Below are positions 11,231 through 22,601 of a stretch of 64,000 bases of DNA, piece after piece; positions within the stretch are counted from its first letter, which is position 1, and each line of letters starts with the position of its first letter. The DNA lies in assembly GCA_951640195.1 (NCBI GenBank), contig OX621170.1, forward strand, positions 930,001 through 994,000. Reading direction: 5' to 3'. Below the pieces are notes generated by a model. That model did not search any database. It saw only the letters and a list, made by a program, of their open reading frames with translations, and was not told the origin of the DNA. This DNA comes from Porpolomopsis calyptriformis. Its lineage: Eukaryota; Basidiomycota; Agaricomycetes; Agaricales; Hygrophoraceae. The position numbers and the translations under genes are program-made.

Positions 11231-12543
11231 TTATTTCATTTCGTGATCTCCAATTAATGTATGACAATTTCCACGTCTCTTTGCTCCTTTCAGCCGTGCC
11301 ATGTACCTTTTCTCTTCTCGTCCCTGATCTTTGCTCTCTTCGACTCGAAGAATGCCAAGAATAGTCCTGGCAGCATGTACATCTCCACGCACGTAAAATG
11401 CCTTTATAAACATCTTGTACATGGGTCGGACGTGCTTCCGAAAAGAGAGGGAAGGTGGGAGATCGGGGAATCTTAGATCTGGGGGTGGGACACCGGACGT
11501 GCCAAAAGGCAATGCGTCGACAGCCGATTGATTACCAGCGGGATAACCGATTCTGATCATGTGGTCGAAGAGCAACCTCAGCTTCGGGCAATCAATGCCA
11601 TTGGTCCATTGCAACATAGCTTTGAGCAACGTATTGGCCGTGACTCGATCGGGAACGAAACCGTGGTTGTCCACAAGGAATTTCAGTGTGGAAAGTACTT
11701 TACGCATCTTCTGTCCATTCCGCCGCGAGGTTTGGACAACCGATGCATGCAAAAGCATATTTCCCAGTGTGGTTTGGCTTTTGGTATCCAGTTTGTTTCG
11801 GGTATGTTCGAGAAGCCGTTTCGCGGCAAGATATCGTTTGGCGTTGAGCAAGATTTGTAGAGCAAACTGAATGCTAGGAGAGTTTATCTCTTTCTGTTTC
11901 ATCATGATCGGCATCACCTTAAGGGCCAAAAGACGGGGTGGCGATTTCGGTTGGAAGTCCACCGCGCGAGCCAACACCTCCGTTCCCGAAAGAGGAGGGT
12001 GAGATGAGAGAGGTGCACGACTCAGTTGCCGCGCAAGCGTGCTAGCGCCCTCCTTGGCGAAACTAATTACCAAAGAACGACGCCAGTTTGCTACGTGAGC
12101 ATGGTGAGAGGTGGCCACTAGAGAAAGCAAGCGGGTGGCAAGGCGGAATTGCCTGTGGTCGACGATGTTGCGGAGGAAGCGCCAGATGAAATTGGAAGTG
12201 AAGTATATCGGTGAGGAGTGGTGGATGACTTGGAGTATTGCGAAAGCCTTTGGCATGTGACCGGCCAGTGCTATCGCCAGGATGGCGTGTTGAACATTTG
12301 ACCGATGTGCGAGTAACGGTGGCGAAGACTTGTAGGACTGTTCCATGCCATCGCCCAGGATTGCGAGAAGTCTGGAATCCAAGCGTCGAACATGGTCTTT
12401 CCTCAAAGAGGGCTGCGGGTCGGTTATTGTGGAATATGATCTAGGAACCAAATCATTTTAGTGGGTGGACACGAGCGAAATAAATGAACTAACCGAACGG
12501 TACGAAACACAACATGGGTGGTCGACTGAAGGCATCGCAGCAT
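11231..12543 (-). CDS. Mitochondrial PPR-like helical repeat protein
   Basis: Two exons (12543..12494, 12440..11231) give 419 aa. Splicing of the 53-nt intron adds a 16-residue start, MLRCLQSTTHVVFRTV, rich in Arg/Ser/Thr with no acids: a typical mitochondrial presequence. The rest is alpha-helical pairs with repeat-like spacing, for example HAILAIALAGHMPKAFAILQ, NTLLKAMLQWTN and KMFIKAFYVRGDVHAARTIL, matching the loose pentatricopeptide consensus. Such proteins bind organellar RNA and help its maturation or translation. The family is assigned by repeat character, not by a specific ortholog. The stop is 110 bp upstream of the UBA4 start, same strand. Confidence 0.75.
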
Positions 12544-12823
12544 CCCATGTTCTGGTTCGGTAACGGCCGTGAACTTAACCTTAAATTGCGAAATAAACCA
12601 AAAGATTTTCGTTACACTCAGCTCACCGCCTTGAAAAATCCATTGGCACCATCAGGTACTTGTGTCCGTGATGAGAAACACAAAAGCTCACGCTCTTTGC
12701 ATTAGAGGTCAATCGGGAGGCACTACTTTCCACCTTCTTCATCTTCACTTTGCTTCCGTCAGTCTCTTTCTCCACAATGGGGGGATTCACGGCTAACGAA
12801 GCAGATCAGAAAAAATTTCTGCC
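12544..12823. promoter_or_regulatory. Divergent promoter between PPR-like gene and P0, with upstream ATG
   Basis: Start codons are 280 bp apart. The 50 bp before P0 are pyrimidine-rich (12727-12775), as expected for a fungal ribosomal protein promoter/TSS. An ATG at 12777, out of frame with P0, opens a 34-codon frame ending at 12881, past the P0 start. It only matters if transcription starts upstream of 12777. Confidence 0.5.
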
Positions 12824-13913
12824 ATGGGTGGTACTCGCGCCGATAAAGAGCTCTACTTTTCAAGGCTCAAGGAACTTTTGAACAAGTACCGTGAGCATTC
12901 TTCCTACTTCCTGCACTGCTATTAACCTTGCCACTCATAGCTTCGATTTTCATTGTCAATGTCGACAACGTGGGCTCGAATCAGATGCATCAGATTCGTG
13001 TTGCCCTTCGTGATAAAGGTGTCGTTCTGATGGGGAAGAATACCATGGTCCGGCGTGCTCTCCGCTCGATTCTCTCCGATTACCCTCAGTATGAGAGGCT
13101 TCTGCCCCACGTCAAAGGAAATATCGGCTTTGTCTTCACCGCAGACGACCTTAAGGAAGTGCGCGAAGTCATTGTCGCCAATAAAGTTGCCGCTCCTGCT
13201 CGCGCCGGAGCATATGCCCCCAAGGATGTCACTGTCCCTGCTGGAAATACCGGCATGGAGCCCGGAAAGACCTCTTTCTTCCAAGCCCTCGGAATTCCCA
13301 CGAAAATTGCACGCGGTACTATCGAAATCGTCTCAGACGTCAAAGTTGTTGTCGCCGGCACACGCGTTGGCCAGTCGGAAGCGACCCTATTGAACATGTT
13401 AAACATATCACCCTTCACGTATGGCATGACCGTTGTTCAAATATTTGATCAAGGAAACGCATTCTCGCCTGACGTCCTCGACATCGAGGAAAAGGATCTC
13501 GTCGATCGCTTCCTGTCCGGTATCAAGACAATTGCCGCCATTTCTTTGGCACTGCACTATCCAACTTTGGCTTCAGTAACTCACTCCCTTGTCAATTCCT
13601 ACAAGAATCTCATTGCGATTGCTCTGACCACTGAATACACCTTTGATGGTGCCGAGAAGGCAAGTCACTCGCAAACCAGGCTCACAGGCCCTGACCAGCT
13701 TTCCTTCACTCAGGCGAAAGAATACCTTGCCAACCCCGAGGCATTTGCAGTTACCATCTCATCAGTTGTTGCCGAGACACCAGCCGAGAAAGTTGAGGAA
13801 AAAGTCGAGGAAAAGGAGGAAGAGTCGGATGAAGACATGGTAGGCATCAGTCTGCTGTTATTTCGCAAACATGACTTACACAGCGACAGGGTTTCGGCCT
13901 CTTTGATGATTAA
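12824..13913 (+). CDS. RPP0: 60S acidic ribosomal protein P0 (uL10)
   Basis: Four exons (12824..12890, 12941..13659, 13714..13839, 13890..13913) give 311 aa. P0 anchors the P1/P2 stalk on the large subunit and recruits translation GTPases. The start reads [19 protein letters not shown] after the Kozak-like GCCATGG; inside are the rRNA-binding block [36 protein letters not shown], and [16 protein letters not shown]. The acidic hinge EESDEDM is spliced to GFGLFDD, giving the P-protein tail with one extra Asp. Intron 2 begins GC, not GT (AAG|GCAAGT...CTCAG, 54 nt, branch CCTGACC); removing it restores [14 protein letters not shown]. Because 54 is a multiple of three, retention would insert 18 residues without a stop. 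Confidence 0.97.
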
Positions 13914-14199
13914 TGAGCAGTTATGTACGCGATCACCCAGCACGGCCGACAGGCTACCTACAGTAAACTTAGGTTGTTTGTCGAACGCATTACATGTTTC
14001 CGTGAAACTTGTTCTCGAGTGACTGAAAGAAGGATTATTAACATTCTCCGAGTTAGGCATTCGAAAATCACCTGCTTTGAACGATCCCATTTACACTCTT
14101 GCTACTTTGGTGGCGCTCACGTTCGTCGCCGACACTCGCTCATCCCCCTGATCCGATACTTCCCCATCGGGTTCATCTTGTATCAGTACCATTGCCTAG

Positions 14200-16082
14200 A
14201 TGGCCTCGCCAGTCTTTCTTTCTGAGCCCTCTGACTTCTCCGCCAAAATGGAGGGCACCCATCTCATCGTGATCTCCAACCGACTCCCCATAACCATCAA
14301 TAAAGACGAAAACGGACAGTACCATTTCAAAATGTCCTCTGGCGGTCTCGTCTCCGCACTTTCTGGTTTCAAGAAATCTCTCAACTTCACTTGGATTGGT
14401 TGGCCTGGGTTCTTCATTCCCCCAAAAGACAGACCCTTGGTCGATAAGCGCCTCAAGGAGGAGTATTCCTGTCAAGCTGTCTATCTTGATGACGATGTAG
14501 CCGACCGTCATTACAATGGATTCTCCAACTCCATCCTCTGGCCTTTGTTTCACTACCATCCCGGAGAGATGAATTTCGAGGAAGAAAATTGGCTCGCCTA
14601 CAGGGACGCAAATATGCGCTTTGCAGAAGTCGTCCATCAGCAGATTACACCTGGCGCGATGGTGTGGGTTCAAGACTACCACCTCATGCTTCTCCCTATG
14701 TTTTTGCGTCGCTTGATAGACGGAAAGCGTGGTAGCAGCGATCTGCTGGGAGATTCCTCTAAGACCATGGAACGTATCGAAGACTCGACCACCTCCATCA
14801 CCGACAAGGTGCCAGGGATAAAAATTGGCTTTTTTCTGCACACTCCATTTCCCAGCAGCGAAATCTATAGGTGACGTCATTGATTCTCTAATCAATTAAT
14901 TTTATTTAGTCCTACCAGGATCCTCCCCGTCCGTCGCGAGATTCTTCTTGGTGTCCTCCATTGCGACCTCATAGGTTTCCACACGTATGACTACGCACGT
15001 CACTTTCTTTCTTCTTGCACCCGCATCCTTGGGCTATCCACCATGCCCAACGGAGTGGAGTATGAAGGTCGGATGGCTCACGTCGGAACTTTCCCAATCG
15101 GTATTGAACCTGGGTCATTCGTCGAGGCGAGTATCTTCACACGTAGGACAAAAATGACTCTAAACTGCATCCCCGGCGTGGATATAGAATTTGAAAGAGA
15201 AGTCGGTGCAGCAACGCATTTCAGACTTGGAACAGCGATTCCGGGGTGTCAAGGTCATTGTTGGTGTCGACCGACTCGATTATATCAAGGGTGTCCCACA
15301 AAAATTGCATGCGCTCGAACTTTTTCTCTCTCAGCATCCGGAGTGGATAGGCAAGGCAAGCTTTTTCCCCCCAAGCTTTCATGCCTTTCCGTCAGCCGAC
15401 TCTCGCCTTGGAATAGGTCGTGTTAGTTCAACTCGCCGTGCCTTCGCGACAAGACGTTGAGGAGTATCAGAACCTCCGTTCGACAGTGAACGAGCTTGTG
15501 GGACGTATTAATGGTCGCTTTGGCACCGTCGAATTCATGCCAATTCACTTCATGCACAAAAGTCTAGCTTTCGATGAGCTCTGTGCCTTGTATGCCGTTA
15601 GCGATGTATGTTTGGTTTCTAGCACGCGGGATGGCATGAACCTGGTAGGTATACCAAATTCCATGCCGTCACAAACTTATCAGTGTTTCAAGGTATCTTA
15701 TGAATACATTGCGTGTCAACAAGCTCGTCAAGGTGTTTTGATCCTATCCGAATTCGCCGGGGCGGCACAAAGTCTCAACGGCTCCATTGTCGTCAATCCC
15801 TGGGACTCACAGCAAGTAGCAGATGCGATTCATGAAGCCGTGACGACGGATTCAGTCGTACGCGCGGAGAATCATCGAAAGCTCTTCAAATATATTAACA
15901 AGTACAGTGCCGCATTTTGGGGGAGTAGTTTCATCAAGGAGATGGGAAGGCTGCAGTTCGGGCATGTGGGCAAAGGGGGGAAAGCGGCAACGAAAGTGAA
16001 CGGAGATGAAAGTAGTAGGGGAGATGCCTTGGCCGACGGACAAGGGCAAGTCTCGGTGCTAGTCAATGGATCACAAGCATAG
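14200..16082 (+). CDS. TPS1: Alpha,alpha-trehalose-phosphate synthase (UDP-forming)
   Basis: Five exons (14200..14870, 14919..15126, 15188..15355, 15417..15644, 15693..16082) give 554 aa. A GT20 enzyme in the cytosol that makes trehalose-6-phosphate from UDP-glucose and glucose-6-phosphate; the product also restrains glycolysis. Visible blocks: VISNRLP, SSGGLVSAL, WIGWPG, WVQDYHLMLLP, GFFLHTPFPSSEIYR, IGFHTYDYARHFLS, GVDRLDYIKGVPQKLHA, VVLVQLAVPSR, SSTRDGMNLVSYEY and LSEFAGAAQSL. Two introns need GC donors: 15127-15187 (GAG|GCGAGT) and 15356-15416 (AAG|GCAAGC). Each restores a highly conserved stretch, and no GT nearby gives the right frame. The C-terminus is short with no phosphatase domain, as for TPS1. 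The gene lies 286 bp after P0 on the same strand. Confidence 0.97.
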
Positions 16083-16222
16083 ACAAGGTGAGATAATTGA
16101 GGCCTCCTTTTTTACAGTTTATTGCCAGTGCATTACGTGAACGGCAAGAGTGTCGCAGGAATACGCTCGAGTTGAACTACATTCTGCGGCTTGTAGCATA
16201 GAACCATTCGAAAAAGGTAGTC

Positions 16223-16230
16223 TCACGTGA
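16223..16230. promoter_or_regulatory. TCACGTGA palindrome upstream of C3HC zinc-finger gene
   Basis: Perfect 8-bp palindrome with an E-box core, 63 bp before the ATG at 16294. This is the classic CACGTG site bound by bHLH factors such as Cbf1. The same octamer recurs before several other genes in the window. Confidence 0.6.
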
Positions 16231-16293
16231 TGTGGGGGATTCAACATCGCGATTCAATCTTATCAGATATTGAGTATCCGGCTGGCACTCACC

Positions 16294-18253
16294 ATGAGCC
16301 CTCCTGAAGGAGATCCTTCCGACGCCAGCGATGCGCAATCCATACCCTCGGCTCCCATTCCTCCAGCAAGGACCATCAAAGTTTGTTTTTCCTATTCCAT
16401 TGTTAGCCGTTCCATATTGAGCATTTGCAGAGGAAATTTGACGATGCCTTTCAAAGTTTGGATGATGTCCTAGGATCCTTTGAACAAGCAGAGCGCCCTA
16501 TTAAGAGAGTTCAAATAACACGTTCCATATACTCCACACTCGCCAAGTACGGAATCAAAACCAGGGGTACAAAGTCGTCAGTCAAATCTCCCATTTCTTT
16601 CCATCCACGTGTAAATTCTGAGCCCTATTCCACTTTGCCAAGCTAGGAATTCTCTTTCAGCTGGGAATGACGCTTTATCCAAGAAAACCCCACACCTTAC
16701 GGCGATCATCGCCCGAGCAGCCTCACGCACACGGAAAGCAATCCCGTTAAAATTATCTCCTAGCACTCCACCGAATCTGTTGCCGCCAAATCCACCCTCG
16801 GAATATCGACCCTCTTCGATTCCTTCTTTTCTTTCCCGTCTCGCTACCTTCAAACTGGCTACTTACTCCAACAAACCTCCCGAAATTGACGCCGTGGCAG
16901 CTTCTAAATGTGGGTGGATCAACCATGGAAAGGATAGGCTGGTTTGTGGGATATGTAATGCATCCTGGGTAGTCGCAGGAAGGGAAGGTATGACTCGAGA
17001 AGCTGGTACGAAGTGAGATTTCGGTATCGTTTTGTTGTACTGAACCTTTCTCCCAGCCAACGCGCTAATCGAGAAGCAAAAAAATTCACTCATCGAGATG
17101 CACAAGAAAGGCTGTCCATGGAAAACGCGGCAGTGTGACTGTTTGTATCCTGCCTTCTTTTGCAATGCTTTCAATGCTGATATCCGTTCAGCTTCAATTT
17201 ACCGCATTCCGCTTCAGTCGCCCGCGGTAATGGCCAAAGAGATCAAATTAAACGCAGCTATACTCGAGTCTGTATTGAAAGGGATAAAAATCAAGCATCC
17301 TCTCGTCCGTCCAGGCCTAACTCTTCATCTTGAATACCCATTAACGTGTCCGCGATAGGCATCCATGCAAGTTCAAGCTTTTTGTTCCGCACTTCCCTCT
17401 TTTGCCTCGCTTGATGTTGAGTCCACAAACTTTGAAAGCCCCCGTGAATCCTCAAGTTCAATTCAAGCACCACAATCCGAGCCGTCCGAAACCTCGATCC
17501 TGACGTCCCTTTTTGGTTGGGTACTTTCCCCTACCATTTCAGAACCGAAAGCACCCACACGCCCCAACTCACCGTTACTTCCATCCTCAGCGCTTTGCCC
17601 CACCTCCCCCAACAGCAGATCTGTCACACCTACTCCCGGTCATCCACGGCCTCTGCTTCGCGTGGCCGTGAGACGAGATTCGCCGCTATTGCATTGCACC
17701 CTCTGTAATCGGCGCGTCGGACTTTGGGCGTTCATACCACAAGCAAACGGTGTTTTGTCTAGCACCGCGGAGAGATCCGCGTTTCTGAGTGTAGATGTCG
17801 CTGCCAGGCGTAATAGTTCGCAACTGCAACCATCTCAGCGACTATTTGATGTTTTAAAAGAACACCGCTCCTACTGCCCGTATGTCGTGCGGTCAACCAC
17901 CGTGCCCACCTTGCCTGTGCCCAGACCTAATAACACCAATGGACGAACTCCTACCATGTTTCCATTGAATGGGCAAAGTGGTGAAGTCGAGGGATGGCGC
18001 GCAGTGTTGACTATTATCCTGCGATATGGAATCGGCCGTCAGCAGCGAATGGGCTTGAGGGGTGTTTCAGAGAGTGGAGGAGATGAGACTAACTCGCAAC
18101 TATGCAAAGAACCGATCGATGATATCAGGGCTATGGTTGCAGGGGTCAAAAGCCAAGGGGTGAGTACCTGTATATTGATGTTTTTCTGCAACCTATAACT
18201 ACCACCTCTAGGGCAAGGATCTACTCAAGTACGTCCGAAGTCTCCTCAAGTGA
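16294..18253 (+). CDS. C3HC zinc-finger protein, NIPA/Rsm1 family
   Basis: Seven exons (16294..16380, 16431..16566, 16661..16987, 17057..17140, 17192..17304, 17359..18159, 18212..18253) give 529 aa. The first zinc module has CGWINHGKDRLVCGICNASWVV followed after an intron by the spaced His-Cys pair in EMHKKGCPWK, the C3HC pattern, then SIYRIPLQSP. A second Rsm1-like module follows at LHCTLCNRRVGLWAF and EHRSYCPYV. Proteins of this family (fission-yeast rsm1, human ZC3HC1/NIPA, yeast Pml39) sit at the nuclear basket and act in mRNA export or as SCF adaptors. The linker between modules is long and Ser/Pro-rich. Intron 5 uses the unusual donor GTCCGT. The last coding exon is 42 nt. Confidence 0.88.
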
Positions 18254-18442
18254 CTTGCAAAGAAATACATACGTGTTGTGATAGTACATGGTATAAACGA
18301 AGAATCGTTCGATCTTGGTTCCCTCGAATGGACATGTAGTGAACCATTTATCGTCACCTAACTCACGGGGTGCATAAAGGTCGCATACCGCGAAGGAGGA
18401 AAACAGCCATAGCGATTACAAGATAAGCCAGAAAATAGGATA

Positions 18443-19807
18443 TTATATCAAACCGGCCGCTGCCAATTGTCTGGTCATCCTCGCATCTTCCAGTGCCGTC
18501 CTGTCAGGGATCACGATGTCATCCCCGTGTTCGTTCCTCTGCACTATCCATGCCCCATCCACTCTCTCATGTTCAGGAATGCCAAAGATGGTTTCTAAGT
18601 TGCGTCTTACAGCGATGTCGCGTTCGATATCCTCAGCTGTTATAGGCCCAGCGTCAGTCGAACGAATTGATCTTTCCCAACGCTTAACGCGCCAAAAGCC
18701 AGCCGTTGAGGTTAACAAAAGAAACCAGCCTAGATTTTCATAAAATGAGCAGACGTACGAGGCACGAGAGGAATTTTATACCTAATGCCATCAGAAAGAA
18801 TGCAACCCATTCCCTCGAGGATAGGCCACCAGACGCAATTGGTTGCGAATGGGACGGTGGATCAGATGGTTGGATTGTTCCGGGGGGTAAGGCGAAGGGA
18901 CCTTCTCCAGAGGCCATGTCACTCTCCTCCATCACAATATTTGGGGCGTTCCGTGAGTAAAATCCATATTGGATCAACGTGAGCCCGAGACCTGCGCGAG
19001 AACCATATTTTCCAGCGTGGGATGTATGCAAGAGGTAGGTGAGAAGGAAGCCAACAAGTTGGAAAAAGTAGGAAGCAACGAGATTGAGAGCAAATGTCAG
19101 AAGTGAACCGGAGGGAAGATCGTCGATGATCATATCGGACCCAAAATTGAGCCCGGGAGGAGCATGCACCGTTGTTTCCCAATAAGGGGGTACAGAATCT
19201 AGTTGTGCATCGGCGTATGACTATAATATGATGATCAGCCATTGGCACAAGGAAGAAGGGTGACAAGGGTCCGCACTGGAGGAACATCCTTTTGAGTGTC
19301 TTCGGGAACCATGAGAACTTCCCCATCTTCCGTGTGCACCACATTTGCCCTTTGGGGCTTGGCCGTAACGTTGGCAAACACCCCGTCATTTTCAATTCCA
19401 CCACCCCTTGCCCGCGAACCGCTTGATGCTGAATGTGTATAATACATTGGTAAAATCGCACCAGCGGCTTTGCGAAAGAATGAGAGTTTGGGCGCAGGCA
19501 CGCGGACTGGTGATGACGGTAATTGGCCGTTTGAATTACCAATATCATTAGGACGGGCAAACGTGGTAGGGTGTGGCGGAGAACCTGGGGGTGGATAATC
19601 GTAGGTGTATTCGCGCTCGAAGTCGTAGGCACCGGGAATGGAACCTCGATCATCGCAAGATGAAACTGGCTCTCGAGCAGAGCATTTCCGAGTGAGGGGG
19701 GTAGATTCGCTCTCGTCCTCTTGATCAGAGCCAAATGCTTCGTTCAGTTCTGTGTCAGGATTGGGGATGGAACGAGGATTGGGAAGAGAAGTGTAGCGTG
19801 CTGGCAT
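18443..19807 (-). CDS. BSD2: BSD2/NDFIP-like membrane adaptor
   Basis: Three exons (19807..19277, 19220..18782, 18729..18443) give 418 aa. The N-terminal half is polar and Ser/Pro-rich with proline-tyrosine stretches (YDYPPPGSPP, SVPPYW). The C-terminal half holds three membrane segments: LLTFALNLVASYFFQLVGFLL, a second around GLGLTLIQYGFYSR, and EWVAFFLMALGWFLLLTSTAG formed across intron 2. This matches the BSD2/NDFIP family, Golgi/endosome adaptors that bring the Nedd4-type ligase Rsp5 to membrane cargo such as metal transporters. A canonical PPxY was not found in the part I could read exactly, so Rsp5 contact may use the PPPG/PPY stretches. It is head-to-head with NPR3, 113 bp between starts. 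Confidence 0.85.
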
Positions 19808-19902
19808 GGGAGAATGTGCAGCGTTCTGTCAGCAAAGGGTTACAGCAAATGAGCAGTCGGTGATCTGTTTTATGATGGAAACACGGCGTAATGGGTTGCT
19901 TG

Positions 19903-19910
19903 TCACGTGT
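19903..19910. promoter_or_regulatory. TCACGTGT E-box 10 bp before the NPR3 start
   Basis: One mismatch from the TCACGTGA octamer seen elsewhere, with an intact CACGTG core, in the 113-bp divergent promoter shared with the BSD2-like gene. Confidence 0.45.
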
Positions 19911-19920
19911 CACACTAGGT

Positions 19921-22436
19921 ATGGCCGAAGCACTCCTCGCCATTCTGCTCGTTACCTCGTCTGCCAAGGGCGCCAGCCTCGTCTATCGTTGGCCTCCGTC
20001 TCCAAAATCTTCTCCGAGGCTTGCTCGTCCTCGTCCTATCCCGGCCACTTCGCAGCTCGACAATCCTTGGCGCGCCGCAAGGTCCTCATTTACCACCGAG
20101 GATGCTGAAGACCTTATACCGGATGGAGGCCAAGAATATGAGTGGAAGAGACCCAACGCAGTCCGTAATCGATCCCTTTCCGTCTCACACTCGACATCTC
20201 GTCCAAATACCCCAAGCCATGATGCGCAATATAATTGTGATGACTTTGCGGGAAGGGATGAATATAACTATGTCCTGGGCTACCATTCGGATTTTTTGGC
20301 CAGTCTCCTATGCCCAAAGCAGTCACTATGCCACAAAAAATTCGAGTTGGTGGTCGACGATTTGGCGTTCATAGGGCACCCAGTTTCCGCAGAAGCCGAC
20401 GGGCTGTGGCGATTCAAACCAGACAAAAACAAGTCAAATGGACGAGGGAGAGAATATCGGAACCCACAACCCGTTCAACATGAACAGGACTCATCAAGTC
20501 CCAGCATGTCTTCAACCAAAGAGATATCTAGTCTGAGCGCGTGGTTACACGCATTTCATTTCGTTCTTCTCTTAGACCGCCCGGATCCTTCATCTTCGAC
20601 GTCAGGCAACATTTCAAAATACTTTGATATCATCTACGAGCAGATCGCGTTCACAGTCACCGCTGTCTTGTTTCAGGAACAAGTGTTGTCGAATTTTGTT
20701 GAAGTTGAATGTGATGCGCTAGGCTCTCTTAGAGACACTTACATGACCAAGGGTTTGTTGGGGTTGACTCCCGTCGGCCGACCAAAACTCATAGATCATA
20801 AACAGGGGAACCCTTCCTGCAATTCATGGAAGAGGCTCTCAAACGGTCATCGATAGCTCTTTCGATGAAGGGTCTCTACGAGGCCATAAAGAGGTCTTCC
20901 ATGGCTTGCATAACCATCCATGATCTGCCCCTGGAACTGCAGCTTCCGCCATACATTGACTCTCTCTTACGCAATGAGGGCGAGAACGAGGTTGACTTTG
21001 TAAACCCACCAGATGCCGTCGGGGATGTGATGGCTTGGGGTCAGGAAATGAGTCTCGGCTGGAGGCTTCCTGCTTTAGCGCCATGGAAGGGTCTGTTGCT
21101 CTTAGGTGATCACACAAGGCTGGATCCTTCGATAGATATGAGGGGACGTGACGTGAGCGCCGGAGACAAAGGGCTCGCAGACGACTTGCTCAAGTTCTTA
21201 GAAGCAGCATCGGTCACACTTCCGTACGTTTATTCCATTTTCATCTTGATAATCTAATTTGTTCAGTTTGTGAACCTTCCAGACTGATAGACATGGCTAG
21301 TTCGTTGGAATGGGATCTGGAGTCGCAAGTATTTCCCATTGTACGTTGGCTGGTACTTCACAGGAGAGCAAAAGTGGTTGACATCGTTCATCCGGCGTTA
21401 AAAACCATCTTCACTCTTCCCTCGAAATTTGACTTGCCGTATGTCTTTTTTCCTCGCCCGCAATCGTTGTCGTTAATCGTCTTCACCCCAGATTGGCCAA
21501 ACTCACCGCTGATTTTGAGCAAGACTTTTCACACCAACTTGTTCCATCTCTACCTCAGATTCTGTCTACCATATCTGCTTCCACATCTAACTTCTTTTCC
21601 GCAGTTGTGCGCTCCAAGGAATTGATCCCTCTCTATCACGAAATCGTCATTTGGATGCTAAAACGCGACATGCTTATTACATTGCACCTCCACATCCGAG
21701 TAGTTGCAACACCCGATCTGAAAATGGGAGTCAAATTGGCTCGAGCGCAAGCGAGATCAAGGAGGATAAAAGAGCAAAGGCGCGATCACCTCAAGGGGAG
21801 TGTCAACTTACGGAAGAAATCCGAGCCGAAGGATAATACCACCACTTCTCCAACTTCTCCATGGGTCTCCTTTTCCCCGAAGAGTGCTCGGAAATACACA
21901 AGACGATTACCCCCTGTGAATTCTGGAGACAGCCAGTTGAGTGACCTAACCCTCGGGGAAGATGGTGGTGATGAGAAAGCAAGCGATGAAGAAGGCGAAG
22001 ACGACGATGGAGATGAAGAGGATGATGAACTGGAAGAGCAAGAAGAAAACTTGGCCAGTTGGCACAACAAGGGGACCCATCTCCGGTCTACTATGATTAG
22101 TGATCCGGGAAGGGCAACGCCTCTCCAGCGACGGTGGCTGTTGGCCATGTCCGAAGGGAAAGATGCATCAATTGCAAGACGCTTTGAACGGTGAGCAATG
22201 TCGTTTTGTCGTCCTGCAATTTCTACACATTGTGACACCGCTTTTGGGAAGGATCAATCAATATTTCGACGGCAAAAGGACAGACGACGAGATTTTATAT
22301 CGCGCCGGGATAACAAGGAAACAGTTACGCGAGGTTCTTCACCAGTATGACGAATATGTATACCACTATTTATTTCTTGCTGGGGAGATTGCTGATTTGC
22401 TATATGTAGCTTCAAACTTTCTTACATCCGTCATAA
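19921..22436 (+). CDS. NPR3: Nitrogen permease regulator 3 (GATOR1/SEACIT subunit)
   Basis: Six exons (19921..20752, 20806..21223, 21283..21438, 21492..22190, 22252..22357, 22410..22436) give 745 aa. Npr3 with Npr2 and Iml1 forms the GAP complex that turns off TORC1 at the vacuole/lysosome on amino-acid shortage. The start MAEALLAILLVTSSAKGASL is the family signature (an earlier in-frame Met at 19891 is possible). Other conserved blocks are YLGYHSDFLASLLCPK-like, KFELVVDDLAFIGHP, SLSAWLHAFHFVLLLDRPD, IRWLVLHRRAKVVD-like and the C-terminal INQYFDGKRTDDEILYRAG ending QYDEYLQTFLHPS. A strongly acidic Asp/Glu tract lies in exon 4. The last exon is 27 nt and is needed for the conserved tail. Confidence 0.95.
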
Positions 22437-22601
22437 GTGTTCTCGCCGCTACGATCTCGGTAACAGACTACCCTGGTTCTGTGTCAAATAACGTGTCTCA
22501 TATGTCCGTTGAATGGATGACTTGTCTATTCAAAGTGTCGCGTATACATTGTACATGATATATTGACTTAGGTATGGCAAACACGACGAGAGAAGTTAGG
22601 A

